Positions 1-8,223 of a stretch of 15,240 nt of DNA are shown piece by piece (the stretch's first letter is position 1; each line of letters starts with the position of its first letter). The DNA is from Actinomycetota bacterium. Its GTDB lineage: Bacteria > Actinomycetota > Actinomycetes > Nanopelagicales > Nanopelagicaceae. Under the pieces are notes generated by a model that saw only the letters and a program-made list of their open reading frames with translations, made no database searches and had not been told where the DNA came from. A program made the position numbers and the translations under genes. Location: NCBI GenBank assembly GCA_009699795.1, contig WLNK01000012.1:1-15240 (forward strand). Reading direction: 5' to 3'.

Positions 1-616
1 GGTTGTTGAAGTTGGCGACGAGGTAACTGTTGAAGTTCTCGAAGTTGATTTCGAGCGCGAGCGTGTATCACTTTCACTCAAGGCAACACAGGAAGATCCA
101 TGGCAAGCATTTGCTCGCACTCACACAATCAATCAGGTTGTCCCGGGTGTAGTAACTAAGCTCGTACCGTTTGGTGCATTCATTCGCGTTCACGAAGGTA
201 TCGAAGGTCTCGTTCATATTTCTGAGCTGGCAGAACGTCACGTAGAAATTCCTGAGCAGGTTGTTGCCGTTGATGACGAGCTCTTCGTAAAGATTATTGA
301 CATTGATCTAGAGCGTCGCCGAATCTCACTTTCATTAAAGCAAGCTAATGAAGGACATGAGGTTGAAATCGAAGCATTCGATCCAACTCAATACGGAATG
401 GCTGCTCGCTATGACGCAAACGGAAACTTTATTTATCCAGAAGGTTTCGATCCTGATACACAGGAATGGAAGCCAGGACATGATTCACAACGTGAAGAGT
501 GGGAGCGCCAATACCAAGAAGCGCAGACTCGCTTCCTAGCTCATAAGAAGCAGAAGGCTGAAGCAAAAGCTGCCGATGCTGCTGCACCTGCGGAAGCAGT
601 CGCTGCCGCGGAATAG
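1..616 (+). CDS. rpsA: 30S ribosomal protein S1, C-terminal part (5' truncated by window edge)
   Basis: S1 binds mRNA and helps bring it to the 30S ribosomal subunit. The reading frame is open from base 2 and ends with TAG at 614-616, giving 204 visible residues; the start lies upstream of the window. Two S1 (OB-fold) repeats are visible. Residues 1 to about 32 are the end of one repeat, finishing ERERVSLSLKATQEDPW. Residues about 45-113 form a full repeat with the hallmarks VVPGVVTKLVPFGAFIRV, EGLVHISEL and RRRISLSLKQ. The tail after that is low in conservation: an acidic stretch, a charged helix, then an Ala/Glu-rich end (AADAAAPAEAVAAAE), as in actinobacterial S1, which lacks the longer repeat array of enterobacteria. 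The order rpsA-coaE-uvrB is typical of actinobacteria. A strong intrinsic terminator follows 10 bases after the stop, so rpsA is separated from coaE. Confidence 0.97.
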   Translation, partial: VVEVGDEVTVEVLEVDFERERVSLSLKATQEDPWQAFARTHTINQVVPGVVTKLVPFGAFIRVHEGIEGLVHISELAERHVEIPEQVVAVDDELFVKIIDIDLERRRISLSLKQANEGHEVEIEAFDPTQYGMAARYDANGNFIYPEGFDPDTQEWKPGHDSQREEWERQYQEAQTRFLAHKKQKAEAKAADAAAPAEAVAAAE

Positions 617-625
617 TTTCTAATA

Positions 626-691
626 GTTAAAGCCCTTGCAGGGAAAGCGATGTTAACGAACACATCGCGCCTGTAAGGGCTTTAACTTTTT
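626..691 (+). terminator. Two-tier intrinsic terminator after rpsA
   Basis: The outer stem pairs GTTAAAGCCCTTGCAGG (626-642) with CCTGTAAGGGCTTTAAC (670-686), 17 pairs with a single G-U wobble. Inside it a second stem pairs GCGATGT (647-653) with ACATCGC (662-668) around an 8-base loop. Five T residues follow (687-691). This is the strongest hairpin I found in the window and explains how the highly expressed rpsA is kept apart from coaE. Confidence 0.88.
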
Positions 692-698
692 AATATGT

Positions 699-718
699 GT
701 TGAAGGTAGGCTAAAGCT
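699..718 (+). promoter_or_regulatory. Putative leaderless promoter (-10 TAGGCT) for coaE
   Basis: TAGGCT at 707-712 fits the actinobacterial -10 pattern TANNNT and ends exactly six bases before the coaE ATG at 719, so transcription would begin at or next to the start codon. The same box with the same spacing precedes uvrB. No clear -35 box is visible upstream, where the rpsA terminator lies. The alternative is that GGTAGG acts as an imperfect Shine-Dalgarno sequence. Confidence 0.45.
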
Positions 719-1309
719 ATGTTGGTCGTCGGCTTAACGGGTGGGATTGGCGCGGGAAAATCCCTTGTCGCGCAGAATTTCTCCGAGCTAGGAGCAATCG
801 TTGTCGATGCGGATCAATTGGCGCGCATTGCAGTTGAAAAGGGAAGTGCTGGTTTTGACGAAGTTGTTGCCAGGTTTGGTGATGCAATACTCAAAAACGG
901 TGAACTCGATCGTAAAGCGCTGGCTGAAATAGTTTTTAACGATGTGGCGGCTAAAGCCGATTTAGAGGCTATTACTCATCCGAGAATCAAGTCTCTTTTT
1001 AAGAAAGCTGTTGCAGAACTAGGGCCAGAAGACATCATGATTTACGAAATACCGTTGTTAGTTGAGACCAGCGCTGCCCATAATTTCGATTTTATTATCA
1101 CCGTTGAGGCGCCTCTAGAAATTCGAAAGGCAAGGCTGCTAGAACGTGGAATGCAACAGGGCGAGATATTGAAAAGAATTGCTGCGCAAGCTCCTGAAGA
1201 AGGCCGAATCGCAATCGCGAACGCTGTTATTCGAAATGATGGTGACGAAGACCATCTACTTCGGAGTGTAGAAAATCTTTGGGAAGACTTAGAACGCCGT
1301 TCAAAGTAG
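719..1309 (+). CDS. coaE: Dephospho-CoA kinase
   Basis: CoaE phosphorylates the ribose 3'-hydroxyl of dephospho-CoA with ATP, the last step of coenzyme A synthesis, in the cytoplasm. The protein has 196 residues, normal for the family when the GrpB-like extension of some actinobacteria is absent. The P-loop GGIGAGKS is at residues 8-15, just after the start. The DADQLAR motif (30-36) holds the conserved Asp pair. ITHPRI (85-90) and YEIPLLVE (109-116) match the substrate and lid region, and RIAAQAPEEGR (153-163) carries the late conserved Arg and Gln. The ATG at 719 places the P-loop at the expected distance from the N-terminus. The gene lies 27 bases after the rpsA terminator's T-run and nine bases before uvrB. 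Its TAG stop is part of the TAGGCT box in front of uvrB. Confidence 0.97.
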   Translation: MLVVGLTGGIGAGKSLVAQNFSELGAIVVDADQLARIAVEKGSAGFDEVVARFGDAILKNGELDRKALAEIVFNDVAAKADLEAITHPRIKSLFKKAVAELGPEDIMIYEIPLLVETSAAHNFDFIITVEAPLEIRKARLLERGMQQGEILKRIAAQAPEEGRIAIANAVIRNDGDEDHLLRSVENLWEDLERRSK

Positions 1310-1318
1310 GCTAACAAA
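1299..1318 (+). promoter_or_regulatory. Putative leaderless promoter (-10 TAGGCT) for uvrB
   Basis: TAGGCT at 1307-1312 overlaps the coaE stop codon and ends six bases before the uvrB GTG at 1319. Bases 1299-1314 match 699-714 in front of coaE at 14 of 16 positions, with identical spacing to the start codon. A leaderless transcript for uvrB would let excinuclease genes be expressed independently of coaE. No -35 match and no LexA-type box was recognised here. Confidence 0.42.
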
Positions 1319-3382
1319 GTGCGTCCTGTCTCAGATCTGCAGCGAAAGGTAAATCCCTTTCAGGTTATTAGCGACTATGTTCCAGCTGGAGACCAACCTC
1401 AAGCCATTAAAGAGATTGTCAGGCGAATCAAGGCCGGCGAAGAAGATGTCGTACTACTTGGTGCCACCGGTACTGGTAAATCTGCAACAACGGCATGGCT
1501 TGTAGAAGAACTACAGAGACCCACTTTAGTTCTAGCCCCCAACAAGACTCTTGCAGCCCAACTTGCAAATGAGTTTCGTGAATTGATGCCAAATAACGCT
1601 GTCGAGTATTTCGTTTCATACTACGACTACTACCAACCCGAAGCTTATGTCCCACAATCAGATACATTTATCGAAAAAGATTCAAGCGTTAATGAAGAGG
1701 TAGAGCGCCTACGCCACTCGGCAACAAACGCGCTACTCACCAGACGTGATGTCATAGTTGTTGCAACTGTCTCCTGTATTTATGGCCTTGGCACTCCGCA
1801 GGAGTACATCGATCGGATGATACGTCTCAAAGTTGGCGATGAAATCGAAAGAAATGCCTTACTTCGCAAATTTGTAGATGTCCAGTACAAACGAAATGAC
1901 ACCGCATTCGAGCGCGGAACTTTTAGAGTTCGTGGTGACACAGTCGAGATAATTCCGATGTATGAAGAGTTAGCCATTCGTATTGAAATGTTTGGTGATG
2001 AGATCGAAAAGATCATGACCTTGCATCCGTTGACGGGTGAAATCGTGCGCGATGAAGAGGAAATCTATATTTTTCCTGCAACTCATTATGCAGCCGGCCC
2101 GGAGACTATGAAGCGCGCCATGGGCGATATTGAAGATGAACTTCAAATACAGCTCAACCTATTCGAAAAACAAGGAAAGCTCTTAGAAGCCCAACGACTT
2201 CGAATGCGCACGACTTTTGATTTAGAGATGATGCAGCAACTCGGGTTTTGTTCTGGAATCGAAAATTACTCGCGACATCTTGATGGTCGTGAGGCGGGTT
2301 CAGCTCCTAACTGTCTTCTTGATTATTTTCCCGATGATTTCTTACTAGTCATAGATGAAAGCCATGTGACCGTTCCGCAGATTGGTGCCATGTATGAAGG
2401 AGATGCATCCAGAAAGCGCACACTTGTGGAACATGGATTTAGACTTCCGAGCGCCCTTGATAACCGACCACTTAAGTGGCCAGAATTTTTAGAGCGAGTC
2501 GGGCAAAAGGTATACCTATCAGCAACGCCAGGAAAGTATGAAATGGAAAAGGTACATGGTGATGTGGTTGAACAAGTCATTAGACCTACGGGGTTGGTTG
2601 ATCCGGCAATTATTCTCAAGCCAATAAAGGGTCAGATTGATGATCTTCTCAATGAAATAAATATTCGAGCAGCAAAGAATGAGCGAGTTCTTGTAACAAC
2701 TCTGACTAAAAAGATGTCCGAAGACCTCACTGATTATCTTCAGGAACGAGGAGTGCGCGTTCGATATTTGCATTCCGAAGTTGATACTTTGCGCCGAGTT
2801 GAATTGCTACGTGAATTGCGCACGGGGGAGTACGACGTACTTATCGGAATCAATCTTCTTCGTGAAGGTTTAGATCTGCCGGAAGTGTCATTAGTTGCGA
2901 TCCTTGATGCAGATAAAGAAGGCTTCTTGCGATCTGCAACATCATTGATTCAAACCATCGGCCGCGCCGCTCGAAATGTATCGGGCGAAGTACATATGTA
3001 CGCCGACAACATGACGGCTTCTATGACCAAGGCTATTGAGGAAACCAATCGTCGACGTGATAAACAAATTGCGTATAACAAAGAGCGAGGAGTAGATCCG
3101 CAGCCACTTCGCAAGAAAATTGCAGATATCACCGACACTATTGCTCGTGAAAGTGACGACACTGATGATTTATTGGCTGGTTCAAAGGCCGCACTATCCC
3201 TTGGGTTCTCAAAGAACGCCCAATCGCTGCCGCGCCAAGAATTAACTGCCTTGATAGGCTCACTCACCGAACAGATGCGTAGCGCGGCCGATGATCTTCA
3301 ATTTGAACTCGCTGCACGTCTTCGCGATGAACTCCGAGAACTTAAGCGCGAATTACGTGGAATGGATGAGGCAGGAATCTAG
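1319..3382 (+). CDS. uvrB: Excinuclease ABC subunit UvrB (damage-verifying helicase)
   Basis: UvrB is loaded on damaged DNA by UvrA, verifies the lesion with ATP, and then recruits UvrC for incision. The 687-residue protein is of normal length. The Walker A motif GATGTGKS is at 48-55, and the damage-probing beta-hairpin YYDYYQPEAYVP is at 101-112. DESH is at 346-349, SATP at 401-404 and the motif VI region QTIGRAAR at 545-552. The C-terminal UVR motif (about 650-685), which docks on UvrC, is complete. The start is GTG; the resulting N-terminus MRPVSDLQRK fits actinobacterial UvrB. The stop TAG shares one base with the uvrA GTG (TAGTG at 3380-3384), indicating translational coupling. In many actinobacteria other genes sit between uvrB and uvrA; here there are none. 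Confidence 0.98.
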   Translation: MRPVSDLQRKVNPFQVISDYVPAGDQPQAIKEIVRRIKAGEEDVVLLGATGTGKSATTAWLVEELQRPTLVLAPNKTLAAQLANEFRELMPNNAVEYFVSYYDYYQPEAYVPQSDTFIEKDSSVNEEVERLRHSATNALLTRRDVIVVATVSCIYGLGTPQEYIDRMIRLKVGDEIERNALLRKFVDVQYKRNDTAFERGTFRVRGDTVEIIPMYEELAIRIEMFGDEIEKIMTLHPLTGEIVRDEEEIYIFPATHYAAGPETMKRAMGDIEDELQIQLNLFEKQGKLLEAQRLRMRTTFDLEMMQQLGFCSGIENYSRHLDGREAGSAPNCLLDYFPDDFLLVIDESHVTVPQIGAMYEGDASRKRTLVEHGFRLPSALDNRPLKWPEFLERVGQKVYLSATPGKYEMEKVHGDVVEQVIRPTGLVDPAIILKPIKGQIDDLLNEINIRAAKNERVLVTTLTKKMSEDLTDYLQERGVRVRYLHSEVDTLRRVELLRELRTGEYDVLIGINLLREGLDLPEVSLVAILDADKEGFLRSATSLIQTIGRAARNVSGEVHMYADNMTASMTKAIEETNRRRDKQIAYNKERGVDPQPLRKKIADITDTIARESDDTDDLLAGSKAALSLGFSKNAQSLPRQELTALIGSLTEQMRSAADDLQFELAARLRDELRELKRELRGMDEAGI

Positions 3383-6261
3383 TGACTATCGAGAAATTGG
3401 TTGTACGCGGTGCGCGCGAACACAATCTGAAAGATGTTTCACTTGAACTTCCAAGAGATGCGCTCATTGTATTTACAGGACTTTCAGGTTCGGGTAAATC
3501 CAGTCTCGCCTTTGACACAATTTTTGCTGAAGGACAACGACGTTATGTTGAATCACTCTCTGCATATGCCCGCCAATTTCTTGGCCAAATGGATAAACCC
3601 GATGTTGATTTTATTGAGGGACTTTCCCCTGCTGTTTCAATCGATCAGAAATCCACAAATAGAAACCCACGATCAACGGTCGGAACAATTACCGAAGTTT
3701 ATGATTATTTGCGTCTTCTCTTTGCTCGTGCGGGTCGCCCACACTGCCCAAATTGCAAAAAGGCAGTATCACGACAGAGCCCACAGCAAATCGTGGATCA
3801 AATTCTCACGATGCCAGCGACTACAAAGTTCCAAGTCCTCGCACCCATTGTTCGCGAACGTAAGGGTGAGTTTGTTGACCTCTTTGCCGACCTCGTAACA
3901 CAAGGCTATTCACGTGCTCGAGTTGATGGGCAGACAATTGCACTCACAGAACCACCAAAACTTAAAAAACAAGAAAAACACACAATTGAAGTTGTCATCG
4001 ATCGCTTGACTGCGAAAGCTGAATCGAAATCCAGACTGACCGATTCAATTGAAACTGCGCTGAAATTGGCATCTGGCATCGTTCTATTAGATTTTGTTGA
4101 TGCTAAAGGAGCTGAAAAAGAACGCACATATAGCGAACATCTTGCATGCCACGATTGCAATCTCTCCTTTGAAGAACTTGAGCCGCGTTCGTTTTCATTT
4201 AACTCACCCTTCGGCGCTTGTCCTGAGTGCACAGGTATCGGTACAAAGTTAGAAGTTGATGAAGAGCTCATCATTCCCGATGACTCAATTTCTATTTACG
4301 AAGGTGCTATTGCGCCTTGGGGCAATATTGCTGCATCCGACTATTTTCTACATTTATTAGAAGCTCTTGCCGGAGATCTCAAATTCTCACTCGATACTCC
4401 ATGGAAAAAACTTTCAGTAAAGGCGAAAGAAGCTGTTCTAAATGGCTACGACTATGAAGTGCACGTTAAATATAAGAACAGATATGGGCGAGTTCGCAAT
4501 TACTCCACAGGATTCGAAGGAGTTCTTCCATTCATTCATCGCAAACATTCCGAAACCGATAGTGACTACAGTCGTGAAAAGTATGAGTCATATATGCGCG
4601 AGACTCCATGTCCTGTTTGCAAAGGGGCAAGGCTAAAACCCGAGGTGTTGGCTGTGACTCTGGGCGGTAAAAGCATCGCCGAAGTTTGCGAACTTTCCAT
4701 CGATGACTGTGCAGTTTTTTTGAAGTCGGTAACTCTCACCAAACGAGAAGCGCAAATTGCAGAGAGAGTTCTTAAGGAAGTTAACGAGAGACTTACTTTT
4801 TTGCTCGACGTTGGGTTGGATTACTTATCACTTGCTAGACCTGCTGCAACACTCTCAGGTGGCGAGGCGCAGCGAATCAGACTTGCAACTCAAATTGGTT
4901 CAGGCCTCGTAGGCGTCTTATATGTATTAGATGAGCCAAGTATCGGATTGCATCAACGCGATAACCGCAGACTTATTGACACACTTACCAGACTTCGAAA
5001 TCTTGGAAACACTTTGATTGTCGTTGAACACGACGAAGAAACTATTCGTACTGCCGATTGGATTGTAGATATTGGTCCTGGAGCTGGCGAACATGGCGGA
5101 AAAGTTGTTGTCTCTGGATCTTATGAGGAACTCCTTGCGTCGAAAGAATCAATCACTGGCGCTTACCTTTCTGGTCGCAAGGCAATTGCAATCCCAGAAA
5201 AGCGCAGACCTTTGGATCCAAAGCGAAAGTTAGTTATAAAGGGCGCCAAAGAGAACAACTTAAAGGATATTGAAGTAGAAATCCCACTGGGCGTTTTCGT
5301 CTCAGTCACCGGGGTAAGTGGTTCAGGAAAATCCACCCTTGTAAACGATATTTTGTATACAACTCTTGCCAATAAGTTAAATGGAGCTCGACTAGTTCCT
5401 GGACGCCATCGAACAGTTTCGGGAATAGATTTGCTCGATAAAGTCGTACATGTTGATCAATCGCCTATTGGTCGAACACCTAGATCAAACCCCGCAACAT
5501 ATACCGGTGTCTTCGATAAAGTCCGCGCCTTGTTTGCCGAAACTACAGAAGCAAAAGTTCGCGGGTATCAGCAAGGCCGATTCTCATTTAACGTAAAAGG
5601 TGGACGCTGCGAGAACTGTGCCGGTGATGGAACCATCACTATTGAGATGAACTTTTTGCCTGATGTTTACGTTCCATGCGAAGTTTGTCATGGCGCCAGA
5701 TACAACCGCGAAACTCTCGAGGTTCATTACAAAGGCAAGACCATCGCCGAAGTTCTAGATATGCCAATTGAAATTGCGCATACATTCTTCGAGTCTGTGC
5801 CGACTATTGCCAGATATCTAAAAACGCTATGCGATGTTGGGCTCGGATACGTTCGATTAGGTCAGTCCGCCCCAACACTTTCAGGAGGTGAAGCTCAACG
5901 AGTAAAACTCGCAACTGAACTTCAAAAGCGCTCCACTGGTCGCACAATTTATGTTTTAGATGAACCAACAACGGGACTTCACTTCGAAGACGTGAATAAA
6001 TTACTAGGAGTACTCAGCCGCCTCGTTGATTCGGGCAACACGGTTGTAGTGATTGAACACAATTTAGATGTCATCAAAAGTTCAGACTGGGTCATTGATA
6101 TGGGACCAGAAGGTGGATTCCGAGGCGGCACAGTGGTGGCTGAGGGAACCCCGGAAGATGTGGCAAAGGTTAAAGCAAGTTACACCGGACAATTCCTCTC
6201 CGAAGTTTTAAATACGAATAGATCGGCACCAGTTAAGAAGAGTCGCGCGAAGGTTAAGTAA
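3382..6261 (+). CDS. uvrA: Excinuclease ABC subunit UvrA (damage-sensing ABC ATPase)
   Basis: UvrA dimers scan DNA for distortions and load UvrB. The 959 residues hold two ABC ATPase modules. Module 1 has Walker A GLSGSGKSS (33-41), signature LSGGEAQR (491-498) and Walker B VLYVLDEPS (512-520). Module 2 has Walker A GVSGSGKS (644-651), signature LSGGEAQR (833-840) and Walker B TIYVLDEPT (855-863). Zinc-binding cysteines are C256/C259/C280/C283 and C743/C746/C766/C769. Two further CxxC pairs, C122/C125 and C410/C413, could form a third site together (inference). The UvrB-binding region falls between about 130 and 250. The GTG start overlaps the uvrB stop by one base, and the TAA stop directly abuts the uvrC ATG. 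The C-terminal tail is short and basic (KKSRAKVK). Nothing looks broken. Confidence 0.98.
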   Translation: MTIEKLVVRGAREHNLKDVSLELPRDALIVFTGLSGSGKSSLAFDTIFAEGQRRYVESLSAYARQFLGQMDKPDVDFIEGLSPAVSIDQKSTNRNPRSTVGTITEVYDYLRLLFARAGRPHCPNCKKAVSRQSPQQIVDQILTMPATTKFQVLAPIVRERKGEFVDLFADLVTQGYSRARVDGQTIALTEPPKLKKQEKHTIEVVIDRLTAKAESKSRLTDSIETALKLASGIVLLDFVDAKGAEKERTYSEHLACHDCNLSFEELEPRSFSFNSPFGACPECTGIGTKLEVDEELIIPDDSISIYEGAIAPWGNIAASDYFLHLLEALAGDLKFSLDTPWKKLSVKAKEAVLNGYDYEVHVKYKNRYGRVRNYSTGFEGVLPFIHRKHSETDSDYSREKYESYMRETPCPVCKGARLKPEVLAVTLGGKSIAEVCELSIDDCAVFLKSVTLTKREAQIAERVLKEVNERLTFLLDVGLDYLSLARPAATLSGGEAQRIRLATQIGSGLVGVLYVLDEPSIGLHQRDNRRLIDTLTRLRNLGNTLIVVEHDEETIRTADWIVDIGPGAGEHGGKVVVSGSYEELLASKESITGAYLSGRKAIAIPEKRRPLDPKRKLVIKGAKENNLKDIEVEIPLGVFVSVTGVSGSGKSTLVNDILYTTLANKLNGARLVPGRHRTVSGIDLLDKVVHVDQSPIGRTPRSNPATYTGVFDKVRALFAETTEAKVRGYQQGRFSFNVKGGRCENCAGDGTITIEMNFLPDVYVPCEVCHGARYNRETLEVHYKGKTIAEVLDMPIEIAHTFFESVPTIARYLKTLCDVGLGYVRLGQSAPTLSGGEAQRVKLATELQKRSTGRTIYVLDEPTTGLHFEDVNKLLGVLSRLVDSGNTVVVIEHNLDVIKSSDWVIDMGPEGGFRGGTVVAEGTPEDVAKVKASYTGQFLSEVLNTNRSAPVKKSRAKVK

Positions 6262-8181
6262 ATGGCAGATCCAGCCTCATATCGGCCACAAGAGATACCC
6301 GAATTTCCCGGGGTTTATCGTTTCTATAACCAGGACGAAAAAGTTATTTACGTCGGTAAGGCAAAAAATTTAAAAAACCGACTCAGCAACTATTTTCAAA
6401 CTGGGCTTGCTGAACGCACTTATCGAATGGTCCACGAAGCGGTAAGAGTTGATTGGACGATTGTTGGTACTGAAGTCGAAGCACTTGCCTTGGAGTTTTC
6501 TTGGATTAAGCAATACAACCCTTACTACAACGTTCAATTCAAAGACGATAAGTCTTACCCATATTTAGCACTAACGATGTCAGATGAGGTTCCAAGAATT
6601 TTTATCACTAGAAAAGAGAAGAGACCTGGGCTGACATATTTTGGCCCATTTACTCACACGTGGGCTCTACGCAATACCTTCGATGTAATTCTAAAAGTAT
6701 TTCCAATTCGTTCCTGCAGCGTGGGAAATTTTGAGAGAGCAAAGAGAACTAATCGTCAGTGCCTACTCGGAGATATCGGAAAATGTGCAGCACCTTGTGT
6801 TGGAAGAGTTTCCACAGATGAGCACCGTGCAATAGCCGATCGCCTGATTGATTTTATGGGAGCAAGCAACGGTGACATTCTCCCAATGTTGAAGAAAGAA
6901 ATGGACGAAGCCTCCATTCGAGAAGAGTTCGAGCGCGCTGCAAAGATCCGCGACTCGATTTCCTCCATTGAAAAAATGTTTGAATCTCAAGACGCTGCAC
7001 TTTCAGATGATTTGAGTGCCGACCTCATTGCAATGTATGAAGAAGGTCTTCATGCCGCCGGATCAATTTTCATAGTTCGGGGTGGATCGATTAAGGGCTC
7101 AAGATCATGGATTGTAGATCAAGAGCGAGCTCTCGAAGGTGATGACTCTTACGCGTCGCTCTTCTACTCCATTTACAGCCAAAGCACACCACAAGATATT
7201 CCCACTCAAATATTTCTAGCTCATGAACCCAAAGATCGATTAGCGCTAGAGGAGTGGCTCACTACTTTAAAGGGTGCAAAAGTCTCAATAAAAGTTCCAC
7301 AGCGCGGAGAGAAGGTAGAACTCCTTGCAACCGTGGCAAGAAATGCTCAGTACTCACTGATTCAATATTTAAGTAAAAGAGCAACTGACGCAGCAGTAAG
7401 TGGAAAAGCTTTACTTGAAATTGAAGAGCAACTCGAACTTCCCAGAACACCCCTTCGAATTGAATGTTTTGATATTTCAAATATTTCAGGTACATCGGTG
7501 GTTGCTTCAATGGTGGTCTTTGAGGATGGACTCGCTAAGAAGAGCGAATACCGTCGCTTCATTATCGACACTAAGGAAGCAACGGACGATACACGCGCAA
7601 TGCATCAGGTCATCACTCGAAGAATGAAGCGTCTTCTTGCCGACAAGGAAATAGATCAAGCAGAAGTTAATGAGAGCGGAGGGAGATTAAGCAAATTCTC
7701 TTATCCACCGCAACTCATTGTTGTAGATGGTGGTGCGCCACAAGTGGCAGCCGCAAAACGGGCGCTGGATGAACTTGGAATTTCTAATATTGCGCTCTGC
7801 GGTCTTGCAAAACGTCTCGAAGAAGTTTGGAGGCCAGGGGAGAGCGACCCACTCATTCTTCCTCGCACGAGCGAAGGAATGTACTTGCTACAGCGCATCA
7901 GAGATGAAGCACATCGCTTTGCTATATCTTTTCATCGCTCCAGAAGATCGAAAGTTATGTTGGAGTCTCTCCTGGATGAAATTCCGCAGCTTGGAGCGTC
8001 GCGGCGTGCAGCACTTCTCGATAAGTTCGGGTCTGTAACTGCGATTCGAAGCGCGAGTGCGAGTGAATTGGCAGCAACTCCCGGCATAGGAGAGAAAATC
8101 GCAACCATCATTTTCCAACATCTGGCATCAATTTCGGGGGAGAAGGTTGATATGCAGACGGGTGAAATCACTGCGAACTAG
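6262..8181 (+). CDS. uvrC: Excinuclease ABC subunit UvrC (dual-incision nuclease)
   Basis: UvrC cuts the damaged strand on both sides of the lesion after UvrB is in place. Residues about 15-95 form the GIY-YIG nuclease for the 3' cut (GVY 17-19, YVG 30-32, Arg40, Glu78). Four cysteines, C152, C167, C175 and C179, match the spacing of the iron-sulfur cluster ligands described for E. coli UvrC. A UVR motif lies at about 204-240. The RNase H-like domain for the 5' cut carries the D-D-H set as D404 (FDIS), D489 (VVDGG) and H551 (DEAHRF). A tandem helix-hairpin-helix DNA-binding domain is at about 574-622 (ATPGIGEKIA). Length is 639 residues, normal for the family. The ATG follows the uvrA TAA with no gap, so translation is probably coupled. 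Confidence 0.98.
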   Translation: MADPASYRPQEIPEFPGVYRFYNQDEKVIYVGKAKNLKNRLSNYFQTGLAERTYRMVHEAVRVDWTIVGTEVEALALEFSWIKQYNPYYNVQFKDDKSYPYLALTMSDEVPRIFITRKEKRPGLTYFGPFTHTWALRNTFDVILKVFPIRSCSVGNFERAKRTNRQCLLGDIGKCAAPCVGRVSTDEHRAIADRLIDFMGASNGDILPMLKKEMDEASIREEFERAAKIRDSISSIEKMFESQDAALSDDLSADLIAMYEEGLHAAGSIFIVRGGSIKGSRSWIVDQERALEGDDSYASLFYSIYSQSTPQDIPTQIFLAHEPKDRLALEEWLTTLKGAKVSIKVPQRGEKVELLATVARNAQYSLIQYLSKRATDAAVSGKALLEIEEQLELPRTPLRIECFDISNISGTSVVASMVVFEDGLAKKSEYRRFIIDTKEATDDTRAMHQVITRRMKRLLADKEIDQAEVNESGGRLSKFSYPPQLIVVDGGAPQVAAAKRALDELGISNIALCGLAKRLEEVWRPGESDPLILPRTSEGMYLLQRIRDEAHRFAISFHRSRRSKVMLESLLDEIPQLGASRRAALLDKFGSVTAIRSASASELAATPGIGEKIATIIFQHLASISGEKVDMQTGEITAN

Positions 8182-8199
8182 ATTTCCTAGGTGCTTGAC

Positions 8200-8223
8200 A
8201 GAGGATGCAGAATGACGTCATGA
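8200..8223 (+). promoter_or_regulatory. Translation-initiation region of rapZ with a three-codon overlapping ORF
   Basis: The Shine-Dalgarno-like AGAGG (8200-8204) is best spaced (7 bases) for the ATG at 8212, which opens only Met-Thr-Ser followed by TGA at 8221-8223. That stop overlaps the in-frame rapZ ATG (8220-8222) as ATGA. The other in-frame ATG at 8205 directly touches the AGAGG and so is poorly placed. rapZ translation may therefore depend on termination-reinitiation; this is inferred from spacing only. Confidence 0.35.

Noticed and set aside
8195..8200. Perfect -35 consensus TTGACA upstream of rapZ
   Set aside because: No -10-like hexamer lies 16-18 bases downstream; that place is occupied by the rapZ start (GTCATGAG). 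It also lies close behind uvrC, where cotranscription is expected.
8212..8221. Perfect 10-base palindrome ATGACGTCAT at the rapZ start
   Set aside because: Palindromes of this length are expected several times by chance in 15 kb, and it is largely accounted for by two overlapping ATG contexts. No second copy was noticed.
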